Position numbers and translations under genes: made by a program. The notes below the pieces were generated by a model. That model did no database searches and was not told the DNA's origin. It saw nothing but the letters and a program-made list of their open reading frames with translations. From Druceiella hillmani (taxonomy: Eukaryota > Arthropoda > Insecta > Lepidoptera > Hepialidae): a stretch of DNA of 64,000 bases. This document shows positions 23,560-36,383 of this stretch, piece by piece. The stretch lies in the NCBI GenBank assembly GCA_039881145.1, contig JAYKKI010000027.1:22765001-22829000 (forward strand). The letters are read 5' to 3'. How positions within the stretch are numbered: position 1 is the first letter of the stretch; every line of letters begins with the position of its first letter.

Positions 23560-23830
23560 CTTGGATGTCTCTTTGCCATTGTCATGCTATCTTTCGACTA
23601 AAAGTGGGGGAGGAGGGGAGGTGGTCTTACGGTGGAGATATGTGGGAAGTAGAGTGACACTGTTCTGGCATCTCTGAAACAACATTGTACAGGCGTCAAT
23701 GAGTATACTGAAATTTAATTAATTAAACATTTCTAATTATTTAACAGAGCTTTGTATCAGTTATGGAATTTTCATAAATATTTAAAAAAATAATTTAATA
23801 CTTTTTACAAATAATAATGGAAATAAAATA
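23560..23830 (+). repeat. LR-related fragment with G-rich tract
   Basis: It matches LR6 at 62710-62880 and, with an internal deletion, LR2 at about 13255-13370. Shared blocks include CTAAAAGTGGG, CTCTGAAACAACA and TACTGAAATTTAATTAATT. A 21-base G-rich tract (23604-23624) contains G runs of 5, 2, 4, 2 and 2. Confidence 0.65.
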
Positions 23831-24197
23831 ATAAAAGGATTAGACCGTGATTATAAATACGGTTGGTAAAATCTAAATTCAAATCACGGAATTTTAAAAA
23901 TTAAAATATATATGATGAAGTGCTAAATGTACTAGAATAATCTAAATAAAGTTGAATTAAAAATAAAAATAAATGAACTTGTTGAAATATATTTTTAATT
24001 GCTGAAATATATAATAAATTAATATTAAGTATTGAATTAATGATAAACTATTGATATATAATGCAAATAAATACAAACCAAAATCTAACCCAACTCATAG
24101 AATTAACTAAAAATGTAGTTTAAATATTTTATAAACCCTGTTTCCATCACGAATATATTAAAAATATTATTTAAAAATACCGACATCTTAAATTTGT
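23831..24197. other. A+T-rich, no feature seen
   Basis: Low-complexity T- and A-rich sequence without motifs, long frames or recognised repeats. Confidence 0.6.
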
Positions 24198-24443
24198 ATG
24201 AACATAAAACATGTGTTATGTATTTACAAATACTTCAGTTACTGTCATGATTTTAGTATGAGTCCCTATACGCATGTAAATATGTTTAGTAAGCAACTTC
24301 ATCCTGCCGATTTTTGTTGCTTCGTGTATGTCTATCGTGAGCAACTTCATATTCTGGATTTTTATTGCATCGTGCACGCGCATCGAGAACAACTTTATTC
24401 TGTCGATTTTTGTTGCATCGTGGGTGTGAAGTGCGCATCGTAA
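24198..24443 (+). CDS. 81-codon ORF carrying a 48-bp minisatellite; doubtful gene
   Basis: Three tandem 48-bp units begin at about 24292, 24340 and 24388, each starting AGCAACTTCAT or similar. Because 48 is divisible by three, the frame encodes three 16-residue repeats of the form EQLHxxDFxCxVxxxR, rich in Cys, Phe and Val. The 31 codons before the repeats show nothing recognisable. The ORF abuts the 3' tail of a LINE. It may be a chance product of the minisatellite; no promoter or splice evidence was found. Confidence 0.2.
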   Translation: MNIKHVLCIYKYFSYCHDFSMSPYTHVNMFSKQLHPADFCCFVYVYREQLHILDFYCIVHAHREQLYSVDFCCIVGVKCAS

Positions 24444-25620
24444 AATTTATTTATTTATTTATCGTCTTTTATGTATAGTACATATGGCGTACTTATTGCT
24501 ACATGAACAATCTTTTACAGTTAACTATAACAATTGGTATTGAAATTTCATTGGTAGACTATAAGAGATTTTACAATGAAAATTGTTTATAGCACATTAG
24601 ACAAAAAAAATCTCAAAAGACACAAAAGTATAAGTGAAACAAACTTTTGACATGATTTGGGATGGGAAAGACAGGAAAGAACAAGGGCACAAAGGAAAAG
24701 GTTTCAGCAGAGGTAGCATTTTTTCACTCGATCTTTAAAAATATTTAGGGACGTGATTTTTATGATGTTAGGATCCAGGTGGTTCCAAATACTCGCTGCT
24801 TGCATAGTGAAGGATTTTTCGTAAGTGGTAGAGGTATGTTTGGAAATAAGTAGGGTGGGTTAACTTTCAAATCGTAGCGCAAGGCTGTGAGCAGACAAAT
24901 CTTTAAATTTGCCACTAAGATAATTTGGATTTTTTAATTTATTAAAAATAAGTGTATGTGAACTTGGCGTTGATCACGGATCTTCAAACGTTTGAGATGT
25001 GACCTGTATTCAGAAATCTGATCATATTTTCTGAGGTCGAAGATATACCGGATGCATAAATTTTGAAGACGTTCCAACTTGCACAAATGTTCTTCATTAA
25101 GATCAGGATAGCACACGTCTCCATAATCGATTAATGGTAATAAAAGTGTTTGACAAAGGTAGATTTTCGTTTTAGTCGGGAGAAAATTTTGAAAACGTTT
25201 CAAAGAGTGTATCCTGTTGAAAACACGACGACTAACATCATTTACTTGAGGCCGCTAATTAAAATTTTGATCGATCAGTAGGCCCAGGTTTTTAACAGTT
25301 GACGTGTATGGTATTATTGTACTATTTAGCCCTAATTTCGGTAAACTAGGTAGGTTTACATTAGAAGTCAGTTTTTGACTACCAATAATGATAGCTTGTG
25401 ACTTGTTTGGATTAACCAAAAGACCAATTTCATGCGCCGACTAACCAATTGAAGAGAGATCTCGATTAAGCATGTCGATGGTTTTTCATAAGGAATGGAG
25501 GTTCGAGTGCGCATAGATTTGTAGGTCATCAGCATAGAGATGATAATTGCTAGAAATATTTTTAACAACATCATCAATAAATTCACTTTCATCATTATTT
25601 CATAACGTGCCTAAAGAAGT
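24434..25620 (-). mobile_element. 5'-truncated non-LTR retrotransposon (Jockey/CR1-like LINE)
   Basis: On the minus strand the element keeps the end of the reverse transcriptase, a 3' untranslated region, and an (AAAT)n-type tail at 24443-24462. The 5' boundary near 25620 lies within the palm domain. Truncation at the 5' end is the usual outcome of target-primed reverse transcription. The 3' end, containing GTAGCAATAAGTACGCCATA, recurs at 35915-36004. Confidence 0.88.
24934..25600 (-). pseudogene. LINE reverse transcriptase C-terminal half
   Basis: The minus-strand frame shows YADDLQIY, the palm catalytic motif (25511-25541), and later PNKSQAIIIGS (about 25370-25400). It ends in ORF 24934-25203 with LPLIDYGDVCYPDL, LERLQNLCIRYIFDL and RKYDQISEYRSHLK, which are characteristic of arthropod Jockey/CR1-type elements. 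Stops and at least one frameshift occur between 25203 and 25368. No endonuclease domain is present. Confidence 0.92.
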
Positions 25621-26703
25621 ATAACTTAAAAGTCAAATTAATATTAAAAGGTTACCATTTCCTCTGAATCTAAGGTATGTTTTTTTCACTCGGTCAACAG
25701 CTGCTGCTCAAAATGGTTTGACATTTTATTAACGGTCATTAGTTTAATTCATTAAATCATAATACACCAATACCAGAAGTTTACCTTTACATTCCATTTT
25801 AAATTTCATTTTTATAGAGGCCGAGCAAGAACAGCCACACCAGACGGTAAATTTGTACAAAAATGGGCAAGCAAAGCGCGTCGATCACAATGGACGGTAG
25901 ATACACGATTAACGAATGGTTAGTTAAAAATACGGTGATATAAGTAAACATATAATTATATAGGCAAACATATAGTGATACAATTATATTGAAATTTAGT
26001 TTATGAACTGAATATTTTCTTCAGCCTTCAAATGTGTATTGTACCGGAAAACGTTTCCTGTCTTGTTGACATTTTGCCGATAGCAGACAGAAATTTATTT
26101 TTGTGTTTTTTGTTAGCAGAAGCTGCATAGTTCTTCGTTGATATATTATTATTTTTTGAGTACTTTGTGTAAAAAATTGTGTTGTTTTTTTACTAATATT
26201 TAAGTTGGAAAAACCTTATAATTAAATTAAGCTTTATAAGGATAATGCTTAATTCAAATCGAACTTAGATCTCTGTTAACGAATGAAAGTGAAAAGTCTC
26301 TTTAGTGATTGACCTTGTCTCTATTTGCTTTATTATTTTTTTTAAATATTGTTCAATGTCTTACGATTATTATTGTTAATGTGTAACAAAAGATGTTTGT
26401 TTACCAAGGATTATAACAAACGTACAAAAAATTTTGTAATAGTATATTACCGTTTTCTTGAAAATTCTTTTTACGTAATTAAGGAAATTTTCTAAATTAA
26501 TAATATTTTTCAAAAATAAATTGTATCACACACGATGTTCGTAATAATGACTTAATTTATAATATTATTTTGATATTATTTCTGCTTTTATATAAAACAA
26601 GATTGTATTTAACCGAAAAATTAACATTTTTTTGTAAAAACACAATGACTCACTAAAATAAATATGTGGCTCTAATAATAACTTAATCGTATTTAAAACC
26701 TAG

Positions 26704-26872
26704 CAAATTGAACGTATATCAAATTTAACTGCTAACAAAAATTTAATCGAAAGTAGGTTACGGAGGAGAAGAAAAGGAACACTCGATGCAAATTAAATTA
26801 GGTCAATGACTCTCTCGCCCTCGTCCGTAGTCACTTAATTTTAATAACGTTGACGCCATCGAGTAGAATTTT
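26704..26872 (+). repeat. G-core island, copy 3
   Basis: The 45-codon span (26704-26838) has the same length as copies 1 and 2. The frame reads QIERISNLTANKNLIESRL, then RRRRKGTLDAN, then a TAA. The ATGCAAAT octamer (POU-factor consensus) is intact here. Confidence 0.75.
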
Positions 26873-26937
26873 GTTTGTAAATATTTTATTACCTTTAATT
26901 TTATACTATTTTATTAGCTTTAATTTATTAGCTTTAA

Positions 26938-26997
26938 TTTCAATTGTGAATAATGAATTTCTACAAAATTAACGCAAAATATATTCAATATTTAATT
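26938..26997 (-). mobile_element. Foldback element FB, copy e (solo arm)
   Basis: The reverse complement of the outer arm, from CAATTGTGAATAATGAATTT to AATATATTCAA. It lies between blocks that are adjacent in LR5 (31660-31690), so it is an insertion of about 60 bp. Confidence 0.65.
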
Positions 26998-28619
26998 TTA
27001 TAGTTTGTTTCAGAAAAAAATACCATTTTAGATTTTGGTGTTAGAAGCTTTTTCAGTATCTCAGTAGTGTCCTTTGTCAAGAAGTTTCACATCTTTATTT
27101 CTAAGAGCATTGTGAAATTTACAACCAAAATGAAGATAAAATACTTTTTTAACTGATTATCCAATTAAAAGGAATAGAGTAGTTAAATTAAAATGGTTTG
27201 GAGAATAATAAACATTTATAACTAAAAAAAGAAAACATTGTTATTGGATTATAATTGTAGTGAAAAATCATATTTTTAGTCCTTTATTTTCTTACCTCAA
27301 TATTTCAAATTACAGACTATGGATATCTTTGCGCAGATCTCGACTCTTGAAATTTAAGGTGATTTAACTGTATCTTCAGCGAACATTAAATCCAAAGTCA
27401 CCTTGAAAAGAATATAACGAAATGAAAAGATCCTTCGGAAGATATATTCCTTGTTAGATCGGACTTGTATTAAAATTAAGACCATGAACAAAATGGTCGA
27501 ATGATCAAAGTGTGAAAAATTTCCTATGAAATTTATCTCACAAGAGAACTAGACAACCAGTACATTTTAATAGAGAACTTTTGAAATATTACAATACTTT
27601 GTGAAATTTTTTTCCATCGCTTATTGGGAAAAAGAAAAATGTCCTAAATTGCTTAAACTGTCATGATACATATGACACTTTCAACACGTATCATTTCACT
27701 TTGATATTTAAAAAAAAACTTATTAATCTATATTTTAGTATTATTAATTACAAACATTTTGTTAATTAATTAATTAATATTTAAATTTATTTTTTGCGTT
27801 GGGTAAGTAGGTAAATAATGTAAAACTGATACGTATATAAAGCGGTAAAATAAAGCTAAATACTAATAATTTTCCGTTCGAAAATGGTACTATTGATTAT
27901 GTAATAAAATAAAATAAAATAAATTTCATATTTAAAGATTAAATTTGTTTCAACTAAAAGTCAGTTAGATGGTGCTGTATTCAAATAATAAATATTTCTC
28001 TCTCGTACCCTATTAAAAATGTTTATTTTTTTTAACAATGTAACAATGTAATTAATCAAAAACTTCACGAAATGCATTCTTCCTGCTGGAGTTTTTCTAT
28101 TGAAGTTAAGTGTAATGAGCATTTCCTTGTAATATATTCTAGTTCTTCCTGAATCTCGATAGTTCATAGTAAGCACTTGATACACATAATATATTTTGTA
28201 ATGAAACGAAAAGAAATATTTCTCATTCTATACTTCAATTTCGTTTCGCTATTACACGTTATTTTCTATATACTTTACGATAATTTATGCGTTATAAGTT
28301 TTTCGATAAAAAGAGTATAATTTTAAAAGTTCTAATAAATAAAGATGGGAATTTAGTAACAGTTAATTTTTTTGAAACGGCCATATTTGCACTTTACGAA
28401 TTTTGTTCGCATACATAATAAAGTTGTGTGTTATGTTGTAATGTAAAGAGGAGTGATTTCATTACAAATTGAAATTAAAAAATTTCAAGTGATTTTTTTT
28501 AAATCTACGTCTTTTCTGTGTCTATTAATTTATGTAAAATGAGTAAAAACACTTGAAGAAAGTTTTTTTCCTTTTTTGAGAAAATTTCCACAATTACAAT
28601 TAAACAAACAATATTTTTT

Positions 28620-28620
<1 letters not shown>

Positions 28621-28706
<86 letters not shown>
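28621..28706. repeat. (CA)n(TA)n microsatellite in LR4
   Basis: Ten CA units followed by about 33 TA units with one ATTATA interruption. Frames through it encode only Tyr-Ile repeats. Confidence 0.98.
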
Positions 28707-28709
<3 letters not shown>

Positions 28710-29271
28710 ATAATAATTATACATGAACGTTTTTAAATGTTATACCTGTTTTCTAAAAGATACATTTTATTCTCTCGAAAAATTTTATTGTCGATCGATT
28801 GTGTCTCTGTCGATCAAAATCTGAAATATGTCATTTGAGTCTAAAAATGTTCATTAAACTCGTAAACTATGAGTTAAATAATTGAAAAAGCTTAATGATA
28901 TATATCGAAGCTATTTAGTGAAAAACGATTTAATTGAAGTAAAAACAAATTTTTGATAACCCGCTCAATTCAAAGTAAAAAGCTTTGGTTCTATTATACA
29001 GTATCTATTATATAGTATTACATAGTATTAAGCGTTTAATTATTATAAAATATATTCAGAATAGGTCTGTCAATATCTTCTTGTCATTTACATACTATTA
29101 TATAAAGCAAATACATGAAACTAAATTCATAAAAAAAGATTTGAACAAAGCAAACCACTCCGAAACACAAACCTTTTCTGGGTAATTCTTTCACAAATAA
29201 CCGGCCAGCCCATTATCAGAATAGGCAGCACGGAATTCTATTAAACATCACAATAGATACCGATTGAATTA

Positions 29272-29409
29272 ATGCCACCTTGCAGAGACAGGAGCCCAAC
29301 AAGTATGTGGCGCTATCAGAGGATGGTAGATAGCCGTGCAAACGATCGAGTATACCGGAACGCAGAGGTCTTGGAAACATTTGTATCGTCATGGGACGTG
29401 GCGCTCTAA
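29272..29409 (+). CDS. B-core small ORF, 45 aa, function unknown
   Basis: It begins MPPCRDRSPTSMWRYQR, ends ETFVSSWDVAL and stops at TAA. It has the same length and frame as 8254-8391 although the two LR copies have diverged widely. Differences include C/Y, R/K, M/R, Q/R, R/C, D/G, L/S and A/V, so replacement changes dominate. A TAG lies five codons upstream, so the ATG is the only start. The GCCAC...GTGGC pairing is kept. I regard it as a conserved island of unknown nature more than a proven gene. Confidence 0.22.
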   Translation: MPPCRDRSPTSMWRYQRMVDSRANDRVYRNAEVLETFVSSWDVAL

Positions 29410-31480
29410 ATTTATGTTCTGATTGGGACTTTTAGTTTATTTTATTTTATTTATTTCAAGCTTTCCTTTTATGTGCTTTGAATTTTTACGTCATGTCGGA
29501 AACGTCTGTTTGCCCTGAATGCCTAGTTTTATTACATTATTCTCGTTTTCAAGCAAGCCGCAATACATTTTAAATGTAGAATTGATTTTCTGTTTTCGAT
29601 AGTTGCCTTTGGGATATTTATGACCTTTTATTGGTTGCATTATTGTGATTGTAAATTTTTAAATAAGCTTACTTAAAATACTTTATTATATATTTGGTGT
29701 AAATTTTATTTAAAGACGTTCTATGGTGAGCCTTGCAGAAGTTGTTCGGTAGATATTGATCCATTATTAGAGATTTTACTGTACTCATGATATTTCTTGG
29801 AAGTTTTATCTCAAGCAAAAAATTAATGAAAACTATAAAACCGCATAACGAAAGGTTTTGTATGATAGCCGATTACTGGTATATTAGCTTCTCATAAAAT
29901 CTAAACTGTTCCAATTCGCAAGTAGAATTTGGTGATGAAAATAAATTGTTTGTAAAAATTATTTTTTATAAAAATACTATTAAAATTACGAGATATTTCC
30001 ATAGAAAACTTGGACAAAATGTCAACGAGGATAATTTATTGGTCCAAGAAATATATGGGGTACAGTGTGCGAAAACAAAGATTAGAGAAAGTAATTACAT
30101 TTGAAATTTTGATGATGGGATGGAAAATAATTTTTTCTTCTCATATCGCTTCGTCGATTTTTAGACCATGAAATTCTTCTGTTACAGATGCTTTATGATC
30201 AATTTAAAATAATTATTTTATCGTATTTCTAGCTTGTTTGAAAAAACTATTGGCTGCAGTCTACCTCAAGCTTACTTACGTTAAATCCATTGTAATCTAG
30301 CACCATTGCCAAATATGTATGCCATAATACTCCCAACAGTTTTACATAAAGTTTCAGTCATTTTGAATTTGTTATTTTACTTAGGAGTTTTTCTATTTTT
30401 CTCTTATGTTTTTAGCACTGTTCAGAACTAAGTAATTTACAAGGTACCTTTATGTGATTTTGCAAGTAAAATCACGTTTTATGTGGCAGGCTGCCAACCA
30501 TCTGGATAGGAAAATTGGAAAAAGACATGAAGGTGATAGGTCTACATCTGTGAAAGCCTCAATTTCGTCAATAATGGTTCGTTAAGACAAAGAAGATCGT
30601 CTCCAAAAGACATGGGAAATGAGGCACAGAAGAAGAGAGGAAGAAGCAATTAAATTTATTATTTTGAAAATTCTCGGAAATACCAAATGAAGCAAACTGT
30701 GCAAATAGAGTGGCAAAATTGAAATTGTTTTGAAATTCTTAGCATTTGAAGATACTTTGACAGGTGTTGAAGTCTCGTCAGGTTTCTCCTCAGGTAAACC
30801 TTATGCAATGAGACAAACGCTGCATATTTTTTTCATATTTTAAAAGTATTACTTCGAGTATGGAGAGTACACTTAAGTGCAAAGTATGAGGTGAGGCGGC
30901 TGTATCTAAATTTTATGACTTTTGAAAAGCAGTTGAACTCTATATCGATTAAATATCACATAATTAAGTAAGAACACTTCTGGTAAATTAATTTTGAACC
31001 ATCTACGCAGGAATGCCTATTTAGCCACTTTATAATTTGAATTTGTAATCACTACGGTTTTGAAAATTCTCGGAAATATAAAATGAAGCAAATTTTGTAA
31101 TTTAATAATAAATTAATCGGAAATTATTTTAATATATTTAATTATTTTAAGATTATTTAAAGATACTTTAAAGTAAAGATCTTTTTATTACTTCTACGTA
31201 CATTTTTGCCGATCGTCTGACTTCTACAAAGACCTATATTTTCAATTTTATTGCTAAACCTTTAGGCTTCATCTAATATTGATTCCATAATATTTTGCTG
31301 TAGACACCTTGCACTCTGTTTATTTTGTAATATACTTGTTTTCTTCACCCGTACTTTGCATTAGATACGTGGCATCAGAAGTTTTAAACAAATATAAAGC
31401 AAAAAAGTTATAACCTTGTTATGTAAATCTATGTCATTTATATTCAGTTAATTACTAAATATTTTTACTGTCGCGTATAT

Positions 31481-31900
31481 CGCGATAATGAAATCTCCTC
31501 CATATTTAAACTTATCAAATTGAGTGCACTTCGAACTTAACTGCTAACAACAATTTAATCGAAAGTAGGTTACGGAGGAGAAGAAAAGGAATACTCAAGG
31601 AAAATGCGATTAGGTAAATTGCTCTCTACGTCTTGTTCGTCGGAACAATATTTTTTTTATCAATTTTTTATTAGCTTTAAGTTTGTAGTGTGTTTCAGAA
31701 AAAAATAAAAACGTTTTAGAGTGTAATTATGTCGGGTGATTCCTTAATATCTCACTAGCAGATTTCTTAATACGTTGTTAGAAACTTTCAAGTTTTTATT
31801 TTACAATTAACGTGGAATTAAAGACAAACAATTCGTTAAGTACAAGTATAACTCGCATTATCAAGAATCCGTAAATATTTAGGCGCATGTGAATATTTAA
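31481..31900 (+). repeat. LR5: start of a further long repeat copy
   Basis: It contains a G-core and the following TTTCAGAAAAAAATAAAAA block, then matches LR3 (for example TCGTTAAGTACAAGTATAAC). LR similarity is lost after about 31900. Confidence 0.65.
31516..31670 (+). repeat. G-core island, copy 4
   Basis: The frame QIECTSNLTANNNLIESRL continues RRRRKGILKENAIR to a TAA at 31615-31617, earlier than in the other copies. Downstream of that stop the island is more diverged. Confidence 0.72.
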
Positions 31901-32120
31901 GCATACCCATCGTATATTTATAATATACTTATTTGAAATTGTTAATATTGACTTTCACCTTAAAAATATAAAAAATATATCGCCTATAAATCATAAACAT
32001 ATTAAATATTGATTTTAAAACACAAAGTTTTTTGAGGTCGATTTAAGTCATAGAGACTCAATACAAATGTATAAGTTTTAATGAATTTTTTACAAACCAA
32101 ACTAGTATTTATATATATTT

Positions 32121-33189
<1,069 letters not shown>

Positions 33190-33720
33190 CTTTAATTGTA
33201 AGAAATTCCATTATATAAAATTTATATAAAAAAACGGAAAAGAACACGAAGAAACAGGAACAACGAGAATTTAACTTACGCCACTACTTTCACCATTCTG
33301 GCTAGTGATATTGAAGCATGGTACATAGACTTGTATGTTTTAATGCATAAGAAAAACAGGATTATTTTTTTTCCGCGGGGTAGTCATCGGAACTCAGCGG
33401 CGGCGACAGCATCGCTTATAAAGCCGTTAAAAGTGGCAGATGGTCAACCACTTCCGGTAAAGGGCTCCTGTCGAGTGAATCTTGATATCTGTAATGATAA
33501 AAGCTTGATAATAATAATTTGCGTGACAAATCGTACACCTTTTTGTGACACAGGCTTTTGTTATAATACTGGGATCAAACATTCAATAATCACCCTATAT
33601 GTAGCTGCACAAAATGGAATAGCAGAACAAATGATCCGAACACTGGTTGAAAAGTCAAGATCCTTGTTGTACAACGTCAATTTTTCAAAGAAGTATTTGG
33701 CTGACCACCTATTTTACTAA
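33190..33720 (+). pseudogene. Copia knuckle-protease-integrase fusion relic
   Basis: SFNCKKFHYIK at about 33190 is a decayed CCHC knuckle. AWYID (33316-33330) is the lead-in to the protease active site, with the Ser-Gly lost. VADGQPLPVKGSCRV (about 33440) is the protease C-terminal part. It then jumps to GIKHSIITLYVAAQNGIAEQ (about 33570), which holds the integrase catalytic Glu region. The jump removes the zinc-binding and first Asp parts of integrase. Confidence 0.85.
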
Positions 33721-34168
33721 TAGAATTCCAATATAAACACTGGAATTTAGAACTCCAGAAGCAATGATCCATATTCCAAAAAGAAAGTTAGCAAATGGTT
33801 TCCCAGGACAAAGAAGGTAATGTTTCTTGGATATTGTGAATGATAATAAAGAGCAGAGATGCGATGTTTCTAAATAGTGGATACCACGGTGGACACCATT
33901 AATGAAAATCAAGTTCACGAAATTTTATGGAGTCAAAATTTTAGGTATATTTTGCGCTTCGGAAAACTCTCAAAACACATACAAGTCGACAAAGATAGCT
34001 ACAGACTACGAGTTTGGTAATGAAGACACTCCGGAATCGATATGCCCGAATTCATATTCACCAAATATAGGAAAGAAGAATTCTGTACGTTTCAACTTGA
34101 CGCTAAGATCTAGAAACAATCTGAGAGGTTCCAACATAGTCACAGAAAACAGTTACTTTGTGACCTAA
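33721..34168 (+). pseudogene. Copia integrase C-terminal tail and linker
   Basis: NRIPI then FRTPEAMI (33721-33780) corresponds to the integrase tail. ORF 33902-34168 is acidic and polar (GNEDTPESICPNSYSPNIG), matching the linker that normally precedes reverse transcriptase. A frameshift lies near 33790-33900. Confidence 0.65.
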
Positions 34169-34299
34169 GTGAGTTTAACCTCAAAACCCTATTTCAAAAA
34201 CCTTTGTGTTTAATATTGATAAGAAAATTATTATGTGTGATAAAAAATGTTTAGTCTCATAAAAGATGCAATTATGAAGATGTTAAATAAAATTTTTCA

Positions 34300-34430
34300 A
34301 TATTTAATGACTTGAAACTTATTTGTACGGATAATAAATTTGCAGATATATTCATAAACGTCCATATCTAGAACAGGGTTTATACTTTTAAATATCTGAG
34401 TGTTAGAGTTAAACCAAATTAATTATTGAA
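34300..34430 (+). pseudogene. Copia RNase H terminal fragment
   Basis: LICTDNKFADIF (about 34317-34352) matches the conserved end of copia RNase H before the KPL-type motif. A few codons later a stop follows, then a segment ending YLSVRVKP. Confidence 0.75.
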
Positions 34431-34556
34431 TATATTTGGCGTTAATTTTGTAGAAATCCATTATTCACAATTAAATGGAACTACGTGATGTAGTATTATT
34501 TCTACTTTATTCTAATAAAGTAGAAATAATACTACAACACGTAGTTTCATTCAAAT
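34428..34556. mobile_element. Foldback element FB, copy f
   Basis: The left arm, from ATTGAATATATTTGGCG to TATTATTTCTACTTTATT, is followed at once by its inverted complement AATAAAGTAGAAATAATACT up to GTAGTTTCATT. The central CCTAGG module is deleted, leaving a bare hairpin. Confidence 0.7.
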
Positions 34557-34570
34557 TGATTATATTTAAG

Positions 34571-34658
34571 CAGTCAGTCAGTAGTCAACCTAATTGTTAT
34601 TAAGTCTTTTATAATTAATAAAAGACTTAATAACAATAAGGTTGAATACTGACTGACC
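34571..34658. repeat. 40-bp palindrome with 7-bp loop
   Basis: The left arm (34571-34611) and right arm (34619-34658) are reverse complements with about four mismatches. The inner part, TTGTTATTAAGTCTTTTA, pairs perfectly. Confidence 0.88.
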
Positions 34659-35914
34659 ATTACCTACCATTAATCTAACAATTAAAACATTCAGTATGAT
34701 TGACTATGAATATTTTTTTTGAGAGCTGGAATTTACATTTTTAATATGACGTCAAAAAATTACTGCTTTTCACCTAAAATAAATTTACAATTTTGAGGAA
34801 ACTAGTATATCCACGGTTCATAGAACCATTAAATCTATAATCTCAAATAAAACAAGACAATCTATATCAATGCAACCGGTAATGCTATACCATCGATGAT
34901 ATTACCTTGAAGATAACATGTTAAAAGGAGTTCCAACAGGCACATTAAGTGAGGCACAATTCTCAGATTGGTCAATAGAACCATTATTTATAAATATTTG
35001 AACCATTTTGTAAATTACGCTAGATCAAGAAAATCCCAATAGTGCTGATGATTTTAGATAATCATCAAACAAACATTTTTTTAGAAAAGATTGAAAAAGC
35101 AAATGAGTTTGTATTGTTCTTCTAGCCTTAGATCCTCATATTTCACATTATATACAACTGTTAAATAGAATAGTACTAGTTATATTTCAATAGTATATTT
35201 GCAGATCAGTAGATTTTTAACAATCCTGGAAAATTTATCACAAGCTATGAAGTTCCAGTGTTTGTAGGGCAAGTTTATCCTAAATATATTATTTCAAATA
35301 AAATTATAAAGAGTTTTAATGTTATAGGCATCCATCCTTTGGAGGAAACTGTTCTAATGAGTAAGATTTTTTATTCAAATTTCTAATAAACCAGCCTGAA
35401 TAAAGTCACGTTGATGAAATAATTAATTTATATCAAAAAATTAATATTAATAAATAATTTATTTATTTCGAAATGGTCGGAAATCTTTCACAGACTATTA
35501 TTACACTCCCGTGCTATTTATCTGAAAATTATTTATCGATAGATACAGCAAACCGAAAAGTTAATTTTATAATTTGTACTGTGTTCAAACCAACATTTTA
35601 TGATTGCATCTTTTTCAAAATATTGGCAAAATGACGTCTCTTCTTCTTTTGAAAATACTATAAATGATAGACTTTTTACATTAAGCTTTTGAGTAGCTTT
35701 TTGCATGGAGGTGTCATATCGCACTTCCTTGATTATTTCTTCGATTTTATACGTTCCTTTCTTTCCTTCCTTACTTCGAGGCACTAGAAACAAAAAATAA
35801 GATAATAACATTAAAACTCTGTGTAAAACTTATGAAATTTACGAATGTACCTGGGCACAGTCATAACCACATTTATGGCTGTAAGTGCAATTTCCGGCAA
35901 ATAACTTGAAATGA
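34659..35914. other. A+T-rich, no firm feature
   Basis: No recognised domain or repeat. The minus-strand ORF 35533-35811 (92 codons, starting MLLSYFLFLVPRSKEGK) has no family motif and no support as a gene. Confidence 0.5.
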
Positions 35915-36004
35915 TTGTATTAATATTTATTTATTTATTAATATACTTTAATGTATTTAATTAATACATATGGCGAACTTATTGCTACCAGATCAATCTC
36001 TTAC
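35915..36004 (-). mobile_element. LINE 3'-end fragment, same family as 24434-25620
   Basis: It shares the TTTATTTATTTATT tail (reverse-strand AAAT repeats) and the blocks ACATATGGCG, ACTTATTGCTAC and TTACAG in the same order as 24443-24525. Only the 3' untranslated end is present, so this is a strongly 5'-truncated insertion. Confidence 0.75.
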
Positions 36005-36065
36005 AGCCTAGCAGATCAACAGTCCCGTCCTGCTTATAGCCTAGCAGATCAACAGTCCCGTCCTA
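36005..36065 (+). repeat. 33-bp tandem duplication
   Basis: AGCCTAGCAGATCAACAGTC begins at 36005 and again at 36038. It lies directly at the truncated end of the LINE fragment. Confidence 0.92.
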
Positions 36066-36147
36066 TCCCGCCATGTTTGTTTTTTAAACTATTAAGTTAT
36101 TTTTAATTTTTTTAGTCTTTTATTTCTAAGGATTTAATTTTTTTTAA

Positions 36148-36383
36148 ATCTTGTGAAATTATTGTATTGTCATCGGTTTTTGATACTTGTGCAACATTTT
36201 AAATAATTCGTATGTCTAAAAGTGAGTGAAAATTAAATTGAAAAATTCCAGATTTTTCAGCATGTTTCTTTTATACTAATTTTTTTACATTTTGTGAAAT
36301 TATTTTATCGTCATCGGTTCTTGATACGTGTGCATAATTTAAAATAATTCTGACATCTAGCATTGGGTGAAAAATTAAACCAA
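36148..36383 (+). repeat. 141-bp tandem duplication, diverged
   Basis: TTGTGAAATTATT followed by GTCATCGGTT and TTGATAC occurs at 36151 and 36292. The copies differ by several substitutions, so this is older than the 33-bp duplication. Confidence 0.75.

Larger units (their letters stand above)
25640..31480 (+). repeat. LR4: most complete long repeat copy
   Basis: It carries all main landmarks in order: the GCCGAGCAAGAACAGCCAC block (about 25822), a block with GTACCGGAAAACG (26042), the G-core (26704), the AAATACGT-like and AAAGCGGTAAAATAAA block (27840), (CA)n(TA)n (28621), the TGGTGAAAAACGATTTAATT-like block (28920), the B-core (29272), a TGATAGCCGATT block (29862), a TCTCGGAAATACCAAATGAA block (30670) and the C-core (about 30880). 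The next G-core follows at 31516, giving a spacing of about 4.8 kb. No host gene is recognised, including around 30480-30650 where codon-like sequence lacks known motifs. Confidence 0.78.
33190..34430 (+). mobile_element. Second Ty1/copia remnant, reverse transcriptase deleted
   Basis: Plus-strand order is a broken knuckle, protease fragment, end of integrase, linker, then the last part of RNase H. The first part of integrase and all of reverse transcriptase are missing. It ends close to foldback copy f. It differs in sequence from the copia at 15.4-17.6 kb and belongs to another family or an older copy. Confidence 0.85.

Noticed and set aside
35533..35811. 92-codon minus-strand ORF
   Set aside because: No recognised domain; lysine/glutamate-rich chance frame in A+T-rich DNA.
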